Shown here in pieces: positions 35,708 to 42,867 of a stretch of 64,000 nt of DNA (position 1 is its first letter; every line of letters starts with the position of its first letter). The position numbers were made by a program, and so were the translations under genes. Below the pieces are notes generated by a model. It saw nothing but the letters and a program-made list of their open reading frames with translations. It made no database searches and had not been told where the DNA came from. Origin of the DNA: Aquibium carbonis (GTDB lineage: Bacteria; Pseudomonadota; Alphaproteobacteria; Rhizobiales; Rhizobiaceae); contig NZ_RWKW01000034.1 in NCBI RefSeq assembly GCF_003970795.1, positions 1 to 64,000 on the forward strand, in the 5' to 3' direction.

Positions 35708-36062
35708 GCTTGGCGCCCTCCCATCGAAGCGCCTGAACCATCGTCTGCTGCACTGCGTCGCAGAATGCTACTCTAGACGCGCGATGGTCGGCGGATGACG
35801 ACCCTTACATCAGGCGGCATCGGCAGCTTCGGCACGCATCCGCCCCGACATTCCGGCTCTGGTCACAGGAGGGCCACTCCGCTCTTTGAGGCACTACCTT
35901 GGTTTCAATCACGGCCTCGCACGATCAACCCGTGAAGGGTCGGACTATGCGGAGCATGCCGCCGCGCGAGGCTGCGCCTCGGCGGTGATCGCGGCCGTGA
36001 CCAAAACACTTCGGGCGCCTGTCGAACGGGGATGTCCCCGCTCCGGCACAGGAGCCGGAAAG
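35708..36062. other. Gene-free stretch with small hairpins before a small membrane protein
   Basis: No gene is evident. Just before the ATG at 36063 two short hairpins occur (CGGGG/CCCCG around 36028-36040, and CCGGC/GCCGG around 36043-36058), the second including the ribosome binding region. Confidence 0.5.
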
Positions 36063-36230
36063 ATGTCCCTTCCAGATGCGCAAGCCTTCGCCTTCAGCCT
36101 CGCCGCCACCCTGCTGGTCACGATCGTCATCTTCCGCGCCGGCGACGGCACCATCGGCGTCATGCCCGCCCCCGAATATGACGGCGACGACGATGCCATC
36201 GTCCGAGAAATCGACCCGTTCGCCCCCTGA
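36063..36230 (+). CDS. 55-residue membrane protein
   Basis: One membrane helix (AFAFSLAATLLVTIVIF, residues 7-23) is followed by a short acidic tail ending DDDAIVREIDPFAP. It is preceded by GGAG-like sequence and ends ten bases before the convergent XRE gene. Function unknown; the small size and single helix suggest a regulator or accessory of a membrane complex. Confidence 0.55.
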   Translation: MSLPDAQAFAFSLAATLLVTIVIFRAGDGTIGVMPAPEYDGDDDAIVREIDPFAP

Positions 36231-36239
36231 GGGCGAACG

Positions 36240-36455
36240 TCAGGCTTTCGACATACGAATCAGCTCGCAGGGATCGACCCCCAGCGCGTCCCCCAGCTTC
36301 CCGAGGACGCTCACGCTCGCCGAGACCTTCCCACGTTCGATCGAGCCGACGTAGCGAGCGCTCAGCCCCGAAAGCTCGGCTACTTCTTCCTGCGTCATAT
36401 CCTTGTCATGGCGCAGCCGACGCATGTTGATCGCCATGACCTCTTTGAGGTCCAT
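36240..36455 (-). CDS. XRE-type HTH repressor (QseC-like)
   Basis: This 71-residue protein is a minimal Cro/CI-type DNA-binding domain: MRRLRHDKDMTQEEVAELSGLSARYVGSIERGKVSASVSVLGKLGDAL. It is divergent from a DUF2285 gene, with a 229-base gap carrying palindromes near its own start. This matches the QseC/QseM pair of the Mesorhizobium symbiosis ICE, where the small HTH protein sets a switch over the antiactivator (established knowledge). The identity here is by arrangement and domain type, not by sequence search. Confidence 0.82.
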   Translation of the reverse strand: MDLKEVMAINMRRLRHDKDMTQEEVAELSGLSARYVGSIERGKVSASVSVLGKLGDALGVDPCELIRMSKA

Positions 36456-36481
36456 GACGCATGGGAAACAGAACCGGAATT

Positions 36482-36504
36482 ATCGTTCTAGGAACGATCG
36501 TTCC
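36482..36504. promoter_or_regulatory. Overlapping operator palindromes of the XRE repressor
   Basis: ATCGTTC-TAG-GAACGAT (36482-36498) overlaps a perfect 14-bp palindrome GGAACGATCGTTCC (36491-36504). Thus three CGTTC/GAACG half-sites lie in series 27 bases upstream of the XRE start codon, in the divergent region shared with the DUF2285 gene. Overlapping sites could allow one repressor to read two states. Confidence 0.7.
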
Positions 36505-36684
36505 GATTCGTTATGGTCAACCATATGCGCGGAAAACAAAATGCGTTGCAGCCTACCGACTTTCTGTCGAATCGCGGAATGGCAGCATTCCGAGAATCTT
36601 CGATGCCAGTCGCGGAACTTCTATTGCACCTCGAAGTGATGACGTATTTGTGAACTACATCCGCAAGGAAGTAAGGACACGACG

Positions 36685-36948
36685 ATGAGCGAATCTCCCT
36701 TCAAGGACAGCCCTCCGCTGACCGACAGGGTGAATGCCTATGACGAAGCCCACTTCGCGACATACCTGCGCCTGCTCGATGCGGCCGAGGAAGGCGCCGA
36801 CTGGCGGGAAGTCGCGAAGATCGTGTTCGGACTCGACGTTGACGCCGATCCGGAGCGCGCGAAGCAGATGCACGACAGCCATCTCGCCCGCGCCCGCTGG
36901 ATGACCGAGCAAGGCTACCGGCACCTGCTGGAACCGCGCATGCAATAA
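36685..36948 (+). CDS. DUF2285-type antiactivator (QseM-like)
   Basis: The 87-residue protein consists of one DUF2285 domain: YDEAHFATYLRLLDAAEEGADWREVAKIVFGLD, then DSHLARARWMTEQGYRHLL. In the Mesorhizobium symbiosis ICE the QseM protein of this type blocks the activators TraR and FseA, so most cells do not start transfer. Here it lies between a divergent XRE gene and a split FseA-like gene, the expected neighbours. A ribosome binding site with AAGGA lies before ATG 36685. Confidence 0.82.
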   Translation: MSESPFKDSPPLTDRVNAYDEAHFATYLRLLDAAEEGADWREVAKIVFGLDVDADPERAKQMHDSHLARARWMTEQGYRHLLEPRMQ

Positions 36949-37103
36949 CCGGCAGCGGATCGCCGCATCATTGACGATACCGCAGTTCCGGTTTGCTCGC
37001 CCTGGTCGAGATTCATATTCCGATTATCCGTCTTCACGGCCTTCCGACCGCCCTGATACTCGAATCATCCCGATGGCAACGACCGGGCGGGGAGGATTTT
37101 GTC

Positions 37104-37427
37104 ATGGAGCCGCTGCACGACTGGCGATCACCGCAATTCGAGGAACGTCTGGGCCGTCTCGACCGGGGCGGCGTTTCATTCGAGTTCCTTCGCCGCAATC
37201 GCGAATACCGGCAGGACTATGCAGACACGCTGGCAGGGATCGCCTCCGGCGGCTCGGACAAGGCAGAAGCGATAGCGCGCCTGTCCCGCCGCTGGGGGCT
37301 GTCCTTTTCCGGCGGACCCTTCTGCATCGGCCTTGACCGCTCGGCCCGTGTGGCTACCCCGGCACTTCCCTGCGGCCGTCATTGTCATGGCTGCCCCCGA
37401 AGGCTTTGCAGCTTCTTCGCTTCCTGA
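37104..37427 (+). CDS. FseA-like activator, N-terminal part (DUF6499 type), zero frame
   Basis: This 107-codon frame starts with a good ribosome binding site (GGAGG at 37091-37095). It carries DWRSPQFEERLGRLDRGGVSFEFLRRNREYRQDY (residues 5-38) and reads RRWGLSF around residue 68. The zero frame then runs on to a stop at 37427 with Cys-rich, unrelated sequence (CGRHCHGCPRRLCSFF). The +1 frame continues the protein sensibly (PADPSASALTARPVWLPRHFPA). The full activator is therefore expected from +1 frameshifting, as for FseA of the Mesorhizobium symbiosis ICE; the fused product would be 268 residues. Confidence 0.75.
   Translation: MEPLHDWRSPQFEERLGRLDRGGVSFEFLRRNREYRQDYADTLAGIASGGSDKAEAIARLSRRWGLSFSGGPFCIGLDRSARVATPALPCGRHCHGCPRRLCSFFAS
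37302..37311 (+). other. Putative programmed +1 frameshift site (TCC TTT T CCG)
   Basis: In the zero frame the codons are TCC (37302), TTT (37305) and TCC (37308). A run of four T (37305-37308) lets the Phe-tRNA move one base forward, and reading resumes at CCG (37309) in the frame open to 37911. The +1 frame has a stop at 37273-37275, so the shift must occur after it, and before the zero-frame stop at 37425-37427. The exact slip point is inferred from where the protein sequence makes sense in both frames. Confidence 0.6.
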
Positions 37428-37911
37428 TCCGCGAACGCTGCCTGTCGCGGGCGAGCTGTCCGGCGACGGCCTGCACGCCATTGCCGAAGATGACGCGGGC
37501 GATCATAAGATCTGGTTCCGACACGGCGATGCACCGACAAGCGCAGGCATCTTCCTCCCGCTCGACGAGCATTTCTGGTGGAGGCACCGCAACGCGGGCC
37601 GCCTGAAGCGCCGGCTGGACGGCAAGCTTTCCGGTCCGTGGCCACGCCAGCAGCGCCTGTCTGCTTTCCAGATTCGTCGCGCCGCCCTCATGCTGCGCGC
37701 CTGGGATGGCGTGGAATCCGGCGCATCGCGCCGTGCGATCACCGCCGTCCTCATCAACCGAGCCGTCGAGACGCTGCGCGCCGTCGACTGGCAGAACGCC
37801 CCGGAGCGGCGGCGGCTCGCGCGCATCCTCGCAGCCGCGCGCCGGCAGATCGAGCGCGACTATCTGCGCTGGCTGACCCCGGACGGCCGGCGCAGTCGCG
37901 ATCTGGACTGA
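37309..37911 (+). CDS. FseA-like activator, C-terminal DUF2285 part, +1 frame
   Basis: The frame is open from 37276 to 37911 without a convincing own start (only TTG 37333, no ribosome binding site). It encodes VWLPRHFPAAVIVMAAPEGF, then LPLDEHFWWRHRNAGRLKRRL and a DUF2285 C-terminus QRLSAFQIRRAALMLRAWDGV ... RRQIERDYLRWLTPDGR. DUF2285 domains in this context activate the excisionase promoter. Coordinates given are the part read after the frameshift. The alternative is a simple inactivating frameshift mutation; intact codon usage on both sides and the known family precedent argue against that. Confidence 0.75.
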   Translation, partial: PADPSASALTARPVWLPRHFPAAVIVMAAPEGFAASSLPDPRTLPVAGELSGDGLHAIAEDDAGDHKIWFRHGDAPTSAGIFLPLDEHFWWRHRNAGRLKRRLDGKLSGPWPRQQRLSAFQIRRAALMLRAWDGVESGASRRAITAVLINRAVETLRAVDWQNAPERRRLARILAAARRQIERDYLRWLTPDGRRSRDLD

Positions 37912-37935
37912 CGCACCGGCGCCACCTTACTCGAA

Positions 37936-37969
37936 GGGGGGACACTTCTCCTAAGACCCCCCGATTTTT
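37936..37969 (+). terminator. G6/C6 hairpin with T-run after the FseA-like gene
   Basis: GGGGGG (37936-37941) can pair with CCCCCC (37957-37962), followed by GATTTTT. The loop is long (15 bases). It could terminate the control operon, or be part of the promoter region of the excisionase-type gene that starts at 38051. Confidence 0.4.
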
Positions 37970-38050
37970 GTCACTCCGTTGGACCGTTGATTTTTCGCCA
38001 TCGTCGCATCCGACCCGCCGCCATCACGGCGGCCGCGACGGAGGCCGATC

Positions 38051-38311
38051 ATGGACAACACCGCCGACAGCAACTGGCCGCGCTTCGTGCGAACACCGGA
38101 GGCCGCGCGCCTCCTCGACCTGTCGCCCCGGACGCTGGAGAAGCACCGCTGCGACGGCACCGGGCCGATCTATCACAAGCTTGGCGGGCGCGTGGTCTAT
38201 GCCGTCGCCGACCTTGAAGCCTGGATCGACGCCTGCGCACGTCAATCGACCTCCGAGGCGGCATCGCGGCCTGCCGACGCATCCGCGTTCGCCGCCGATC
38301 CGTCGCGCTGA
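38051..38311 (+). CDS. Excisionase-type HTH protein (RdfS-like)
   Basis: The 86-residue protein has a MerR/AlpA-like HTH: FVRTPEAARLLDLSPRTLEKHRCDGTGPIYHKLGGRVVYAVADLEAWIDAC. In Mesorhizobium ICEs the recombination directionality factor RdfS is of this type, is controlled by FseA, and heads the operon that runs to the relaxase; the same order is seen here. A good ribosome binding site (GGAGG) precedes ATG 38051. A general transcriptional role cannot be excluded. Confidence 0.78.
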   Translation: MDNTADSNWPRFVRTPEAARLLDLSPRTLEKHRCDGTGPIYHKLGGRVVYAVADLEAWIDACARQSTSEAASRPADASAFAADPSR

Positions 38312-38316
38312 TCGCC

Positions 38317-39195
38317 GTGCTGTCCGCGCGCCGCACATATCAGGGCCAGCAGCTCGAACTCTTCCGGGCACGCTCCGGCGGCATCGCGGCCCGCGACACG
38401 CAAGACCTCATGTCGTGGCCGTTCTTCTCGCTCGCCAAATCCCGCCGAGTGACACCGATCGACTTCCGCATGGGCGACGTGTCGATCCGCGTGGAGGCGA
38501 CAGCCGAGCACGGCATGGCGACGATCTGGGACGCCGACGTGCTGATCTGGGCCGCCAGCCAGATCATCGACGCCCGCGACCAGGGCCTCACCACCTCGCG
38601 CCTGATGGCGGCCACGCCCTACGAGATCCTAACCTTCATCGGCCGCGACGATTCCATCCGCAGCTATGCGCGCCTGAAGGCCGCGCTCGACCGGCTGCAA
38701 TCGACCACCATCGTCACCTCGATCCGCCAGCCGTCCGAGCGCCGCCGGCACCGCTTCTCGTGGATCGCCGAATGGAAGGAGCGGTTGGATGAGGCCGGGC
38801 GGCCACGCGGCATCGAACTGATCCTGCCCGACTGGTTCTATGCCGGCGTTCTCCACGACCATCTGATCCTGACGATCGACCGGGAATATTTCGCGCTGAA
38901 GGGCGGCCTGGAACGCTGGCTCTATCGCCTCGTGCGCAAGCATGGCGGGCGCCAGAAAGGCGGCTGGAGCTTCGATGTCCCGCACCTTCACCTGAAATCC
39001 GGCAGCCTCTCACCGCTCAAGCATTTCTCCTACGACCTGCGCACCATCGTTCGGCGCCAGCCGCTGCCGGGATACCGGCTCGGGCTCCTCACCGATCCGG
39101 ACGGCCGCGTCCGGCTGACCTTCCAACCCGCCGAAACCGACCCGCTGTCGCGACCTGCACCCAGCAGGCCGCGCCGGCGCACGGCCGGACTGTGA
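38317..39195 (+). CDS. RepA-like replication initiator
   Basis: The 292-residue protein matches plasmid/ICE replication initiator protein A: DLMSWPFFSLAKSRRVTPIDFRMGDVSIRVEA, ADVLIWAASQIIDARDQGL, and TPYEILTFIGRDDSIRSYARLKAALDRL. A basic C-terminus ends PSRPRRRTAGL. It would allow the excised circle to replicate for a time. The best start is GTG 38317, five bases after the HTH gene stop, so the two are coupled. Iteron-like repeats follow the gene at 39236-39276. Confidence 0.87.
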   Translation: MLSARRTYQGQQLELFRARSGGIAARDTQDLMSWPFFSLAKSRRVTPIDFRMGDVSIRVEATAEHGMATIWDADVLIWAASQIIDARDQGLTTSRLMAATPYEILTFIGRDDSIRSYARLKAALDRLQSTTIVTSIRQPSERRRHRFSWIAEWKERLDEAGRPRGIELILPDWFYAGVLHDHLILTIDREYFALKGGLERWLYRLVRKHGGRQKGGWSFDVPHLHLKSGSLSPLKHFSYDLRTIVRRQPLPGYRLGLLTDPDGRVRLTFQPAETDPLSRPAPSRPRRRTAGL

Positions 39196-39235
39196 GCATC
39201 CTGTGGACGCGACCGTGCTATCGAGGACCGCAAAG

Positions 39236-39276
39236 CCCGTGCCAGCCGGGACCGGATTCCCGTGCCATCCGGGACC
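39236..39276. repeat. Pair of 18-bp iteron-like direct repeats after repA
   Basis: CCCGTGCCAGCCGGGACC (39236-39253) and CCCGTGCCATCCGGGACC (39259-39276) differ at one base and lie 23 bases apart centre to centre, about two helical turns. They lie 40 bases downstream of the RepA-like gene in a gene-free 255-base stretch, where an origin would be expected. Confidence 0.65.
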
Positions 39277-39338
39277 ACGGCCCCATCCAACCTTCGGATT
39301 CGCAAGGCGGAATCCGGCCCCTCTAACTTCCCTAACTA

Positions 39339-39357
39339 AAGAATCCTTCGGATTCTT
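39339..39357. repeat. 8-bp hairpin in an AT-richer gap before the methyltransferase gene
   Basis: AAGAATCC (39339-39346) pairs perfectly with GGATTCTT (39350-39357). The bases just before it (39321-39338) are AT-rich with a CTAACT repeat, and CTTCGGATTC occurs both here and about 50 bases upstream. Together with the iteron-like repeats this could be an origin, or a terminator of repA. Confidence 0.45.
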
Positions 39358-39450
39358 GCTAACGCAGTCGGCCATTTCACGAAAACGGGGACAACCGCGC
39401 CGCGGCCATGAAGGGGCGGCGAGCCGTGTCCGCTCGCCGGGGATCGCATC

Positions 39451-40209
39451 ATGACGATCCTGCCTCCCACGGTTCTTGCGGGCGACTGTCGCGACCTCAT
39501 GCCGGCGCATGGACCGTTCGACATGATCCTCGCCGACCCGCCCTATGGCGACACATCGCTCGCCTGGGATCGGCGCGTCGACGGCTGGCTGCCGCTCGCG
39601 CGCGCCGCCCTGAAGCCGTCCGGCTCGCTCTGGGTGTTCGGCTCGCTGCGCTCCTTCATGACCACGGCGAGGGCCTTCGCCGACGCCGGCCTGACTTACG
39701 CGCAGGAGATCGTCTGGGAGAAACAGAACGGCTCCTCCTTCCACGCCGACCGCTTCCGCAGGGTGCATGAGCTGGCCGTGCAGTTCCGGCGCGGCGACGT
39801 GCCGTGGAGCGCCGTCTACAACGACGTGCAGACGACGCCGGACGCCACGGCCCGCACCGTGCGGCGCAAGAAACGCCCGCCCCATACCGGCCGGATCGAC
39901 GCCGGCCATTATGTCAGCGAGGACGGCGGCCCGCGTCTGATGCGCTCGGTGATCTTCGTTCGGAACGCGCATGGTCACGCCATCCACCCGACCCAAAAAC
40001 CCGTCTTCCTCCTCGAAATCTTTATCCGCACGAGCTGCCCGCCGGGCGGACTGGTCGGCGACTGGTTCGCGGGTTCCGGCGCCGCCGGCGAAGCATGCCG
40101 GCTGACCGGCCGCCGCTATCTCGGCTGCGAGATCGACGCCGACATGGCCGAGCGCGCGCGGGCGCGCATCGCATCCGTGCTGCCCTTCACGGAAGGGGCA
40201 CGGCCATGA
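39451..40209 (+). CDS. DNA methyltransferase (DPPY type)
   Basis: The 252-residue protein has the catalytic motif DPPY (residues 29-32, in DMILADPPYGDTSLAWDRRV) and the cofactor motif FAGSG near residue 209, in the order of beta-class N6-adenine/N4-cytosine methyltransferases. The central RIDAGHYVSEDGGPRLMRSV and HPTQKPVFLLEIFI are typical of the group. No restriction enzyme is beside it. It is likely a solitary enzyme that marks the element's DNA against host restriction. It overlaps the next gene by four bases. Confidence 0.9.
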   Translation: MTILPPTVLAGDCRDLMPAHGPFDMILADPPYGDTSLAWDRRVDGWLPLARAALKPSGSLWVFGSLRSFMTTARAFADAGLTYAQEIVWEKQNGSSFHADRFRRVHELAVQFRRGDVPWSAVYNDVQTTPDATARTVRRKKRPPHTGRIDAGHYVSEDGGPRLMRSVIFVRNAHGHAIHPTQKPVFLLEIFIRTSCPPGGLVGDWFAGSGAAGEACRLTGRRYLGCEIDADMAERARARIASVLPFTEGARP

Positions 40210-40700
40210 CGGCGGGCATCCGCAGCGCCGGCCTGCCGGCCGACCGCACGGTGGTAGAGTTGACCTGGCGCGAGAAGCACGTCGAGCACTGGCTGCGCTT
40301 CGGCCGCGCCGCCGAGGACCAGCGCCTCGACCGTCATCGCCGCGTTGTCGTCTTCGCGCCAGGTAGCATTTTCGCCTTCGTCCGCTGGGCCGGCAACGAG
40401 CACGGCACGATCATCTCGCGCATCGACATCGTCCGCGCGGTCGCCTCCGGCGAGCCGTTCCAGACGCTGCCCTTCGTACGCCCTGGCGGTGAGATCCTGC
40501 TGCGTATCACCGGCTGGCCGAAGGTCGAGGGGGTGCTGAAGGTGATCGACGCGATCGAGGCGCTCGGCATCGACCCGGCCGATGTCGCGCCCGACCACTG
40601 GCGTCACGTCCACAACCGCATCAGCGTCAACGAGCCGTTCCGCGCCTACGGCCGAGAGCAGCATCGCGCCTGGCTGCGCCGCCGCGAGGTGATGCCATGA
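40206..40700 (+). CDS. DUF2840 family protein
   Basis: The 164-residue protein (TVVELTWREKHVEHWLRFGR ... FVRWAGNEHGTIISRIDIVRAV ... HWRHVHNRISVNEPFRAYGREQHRAWLRRR) is the DUF2840 protein regularly found directly before traF in these islands. Its role is unknown. Overlaps with both neighbours (ATGA type) show that methyltransferase, DUF2840 and TraF are made from one message. Confidence 0.82.
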   Translation: MTAGIRSAGLPADRTVVELTWREKHVEHWLRFGRAAEDQRLDRHRRVVVFAPGSIFAFVRWAGNEHGTIISRIDIVRAVASGEPFQTLPFVRPGGEILLRITGWPKVEGVLKVIDAIEALGIDPADVAPDHWRHVHNRISVNEPFRAYGREQHRAWLRRREVMP

Positions 40701-41326
40701 TCGCGCGCCGCGTGACGCTCATCACGATGCTCGCCGGCGCCGCGCTTATCGCGGCCCCGGCATGGCATCGGCCCGACATTCGATTCATCTGGAACGCATC
40801 CGCCAGCGTGCCGGTCGGCCTCTACCGCATTGTGCCGGCCAACAGGCTCGACGTCACCGATCTCGCCGTCGTCATGCCGCCCGATGAGCTGGCCGGCTTC
40901 CTCGCCGAACGGGGCTACCTGCCGCGCGGCCTGCCGCTCATCAAGCGCGTGCTGGCGCTCGGCGGAACCGAAGTCTGCCGGCACGGCGGCGCCATCCTTG
41001 CCTACGGCACGACCTATGGCGAGGCGCGCGACCGCGACACGCGCGGCCGCCCGCTGCCGGTCTGGCAGGGCTGCCGGCGGCTGCGCGACGGCGAAGCCTT
41101 CTTCATGAACTGGGACAGCCCCGACAGCTTCGACAGCCGCTATTTCGGGCCGCTCCCCCTCGCAACCGTCATCGGTCGGGCGGTCCCCGTCTGGACGGCC
41201 GACCATCCCGATCCGGCCGTGGATCCTTCCGCGAGCCGGTCTCCGACGAGCCATGACGGCTCGTCTCTCAACCCCGCGAAAGGAACATCGCATGGCCCAG
41301 ATCGGCACCTTCACCCGCAACGATGA
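40697..41326 (+). CDS. traF: TraF-type S26 signal peptidase
   Basis: The 209-residue protein has one N-terminal membrane helix and the S26 catalytic dyad: Ser37 in ASVPVGLYR and Lys83 in PLIKRVLALGG. Conserved GEAFFMNWDSPDSFDSRYFGPLP follows. TraF cleaves and cyclises the pilin TrbC in RP4-type systems. Its presence implies a Trb-type pilus, although no trb gene is in the window. The last 35 bases overlap the DUF736 gene in another frame, so the C-terminal 30 residues may be unimportant. Confidence 0.9.
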   Translation: MIARRVTLITMLAGAALIAAPAWHRPDIRFIWNASASVPVGLYRIVPANRLDVTDLAVVMPPDELAGFLAERGYLPRGLPLIKRVLALGGTEVCRHGGAILAYGTTYGEARDRDTRGRPLPVWQGCRRLRDGEAFFMNWDSPDSFDSRYFGPLPLATVIGRAVPVWTADHPDPAVDPSASRSPTSHDGSSLNPAKGTSHGPDRHLHPQR

Positions 41327-41618
41327 CGGCTTCTTCGGCCGCGTCCGCACGCTCGCGCTCGATGTCGAAGTCGCCATCCTCCCGGCCGAGGCATCGGACG
41401 CCGAAAACGCACCGGACCATCGCGTCTTCCTCGACGGGCTGGAGGTCGGCGCGGCCTGGGACCGCACCGGCGACAAGGTTGGCAGCTATCTGTCCCTGAC
41501 CATCGACGATCCGTCCTTCCATGAGCCGATCCGCGCCCGGCTGTTCGAGTCCGACACCAAGAAGGATACATGGAACCTGCACTGGACGCGCAGGAAGAAG
41601 AACGACGGCGAGGCATGA
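41292..41618 (+). CDS. DUF736 family protein
   Basis: The 108-residue protein (MAQIGTFTRNDDGFFGRVRTLALDVEVAIL ... DHRVFLDGLEVGAAW ... PIRARLFESDTKKDTWNLHWTRRKK) is a clear DUF736 member, a small beta-rich protein conserved in alphaproteobacterial conjugative elements. Function unknown. ATG 41292 has AAAGGA upstream and is preferred over an earlier in-frame ATG at 41253, because the family starts MAQIGTF. Confidence 0.88.
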   Translation: MAQIGTFTRNDDGFFGRVRTLALDVEVAILPAEASDAENAPDHRVFLDGLEVGAAWDRTGDKVGSYLSLTIDDPSFHEPIRARLFESDTKKDTWNLHWTRRKKNDGEA

Positions 41619-41624
41619 CCCGTC

Positions 41625-42626
41625 ATGCGCTGCCATCGTCTTCGCGATCCCGCAGGCTCACTTCCCTTGATCGGTCGAACGCCGGTCACTCCCCTCGACC
41701 CGATCGCCTGTCGGGCGGCCGTCGCGCGCAGCGAAGGTCAAGGGCGGCGGCCTGTTTTCCGGGGAGCGGACACGTCGCCCGACGATGCCCGTCCGGAAAA
41801 TGCCGGCCGGCGGCGAAGCCTTGCCCTTGGCCGCAGTGAGCACGATGGCAGGCTGACGGCGCATCGGGACAGCGGTGCCAGCGCTGCCGTCCCATCGCTC
41901 CTGGCGATGCTGGCCGCATGCGGAATGATCGTGATGACGGCTCCAGCCTCGGCCGAGCCGTCGCCCGACGAACCTGTCGCGCAGGCCGTCTCGGCCGCCT
42001 CACGGTCCGATCCGTGGGCTGCGTGCATCGCCGGAGCCGCCCGACGTTTTGCCATTCCTGAGCGATGGATACGCGCGGTGATGGCGGTCGAGAGCCTCAG
42101 TGATCCGACCGCTCTCTCGTCCAAGGGCGCGATCGGTCTCATGCAGGTCATGCCCGCCACATGGGACGAACTGCGCACAAAGCATGGCCTCGGCGCGGAC
42201 CCCTGGCATCCGTGCGACAACATCATCGCCGGCACAGCCTATCTCCGCGAGATGCACGACCGCTACGACTCGATCGACGCGATGCTGGCCGCCTACAATG
42301 CCGGTCCCGGCCGCTATGACGAGCATCTCGCGGCCGGCCGCGCGCTTCCGGCCGAGACCGTCGATTACGTCGCGAAGATCGCGCCAATGATCGACGGCAA
42401 GGCCCCGATCAAGCGCTTCGCTCGCTCCTCCTTGTCGCCGTCATGGCCCCGCGCACCGCTCTTCGTCGCGCGCTCCACCGACCGCGATCACGGCGATACG
42501 GACGACTCCCTCCCTCCTTCCGGCCGACCTTCCGACGCACCGACGATCGTCGATCTGTCGGCGCTCGCGCCGCCATCCGACGGCCTGTTCGTGGAGCGGC
42601 CGGCAAGGGAAGGAGATCGGCGTTGA
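41625..42626 (+). CDS. Lytic transglycosylase (VirB1/TraH type)
   Basis: The C-terminal half has an SLT domain: AVMAVESLSDPTALSSKGAIGLMQVMPATW with the catalytic Glu (near residue 150), and a second motif MLAAYNAGPGRYD. It opens the peptidoglycan for the conjugation channel. The start is uncertain. ATG 41625 gives 333 residues with about 80 poorly conserved N-terminal residues before a hydrophobic segment (LLAMLAACGMIVM). ATG 41907 would start just before it, giving a signal-peptide or lipobox-like (LAAC) beginning. The tail beyond the domain is proline-rich and unstructured. Confidence 0.85.
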   Translation: MRCHRLRDPAGSLPLIGRTPVTPLDPIACRAAVARSEGQGRRPVFRGADTSPDDARPENAGRRRSLALGRSEHDGRLTAHRDSGASAAVPSLLAMLAACGMIVMTAPASAEPSPDEPVAQAVSAASRSDPWAACIAGAARRFAIPERWIRAVMAVESLSDPTALSSKGAIGLMQVMPATWDELRTKHGLGADPWHPCDNIIAGTAYLREMHDRYDSIDAMLAAYNAGPGRYDEHLAAGRALPAETVDYVAKIAPMIDGKAPIKRFARSSLSPSWPRAPLFVARSTDRDHGDTDDSLPPSGRPSDAPTIVDLSALAPPSDGLFVERPAREGDRR

Positions 42627-42723
42627 CCATCGTGTTTCATCGCTTCGCGTGGTGCGCAATCGCAGGGATTGCGGTGCGCTGCGGGGCAGCGGCACAACCG
42701 GCCGAAGGAGGGCGGGATAAAAA

Positions 42724-42856
42724 GCGGCACATCGCCGCTCGGTTGGGTGGTTGTTTCGCTTGCGATTTTCGTGATTTCGCGCACATCGCGGATAAGCACT
42801 ACGATGTGTGCTCCTTGACTTTATCGAGCGATTTCAGCCGAAGCCGCACATCGCGG
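42724..42856. other. Candidate origin of transfer (oriT)
   Basis: The gap before the relaxase gene holds three direct copies of the core GCACATCGC (within 42724-42738, 42778-42791 and 42843-42856) and a hairpin AGCAC/GTGCT (about 42796-42813) with an 8-base loop that contains GATGTG, the reverse complement of part of the core. AT-richer sequence separates the repeats. In related ICEs oriT lies directly upstream of the relaxase gene. The nick site cannot be assigned. Confidence 0.5.
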
Positions 42857-42867
42857 CGGACAAGGCC

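Noticed and set aside
36461-36688. A 75-codon plus-strand frame between the XRE and DUF2285 genes
   Set aside because: It covers the operator palindromes and AT-rich promoter DNA. Its sequence is not protein-like and it has no ribosome binding site.
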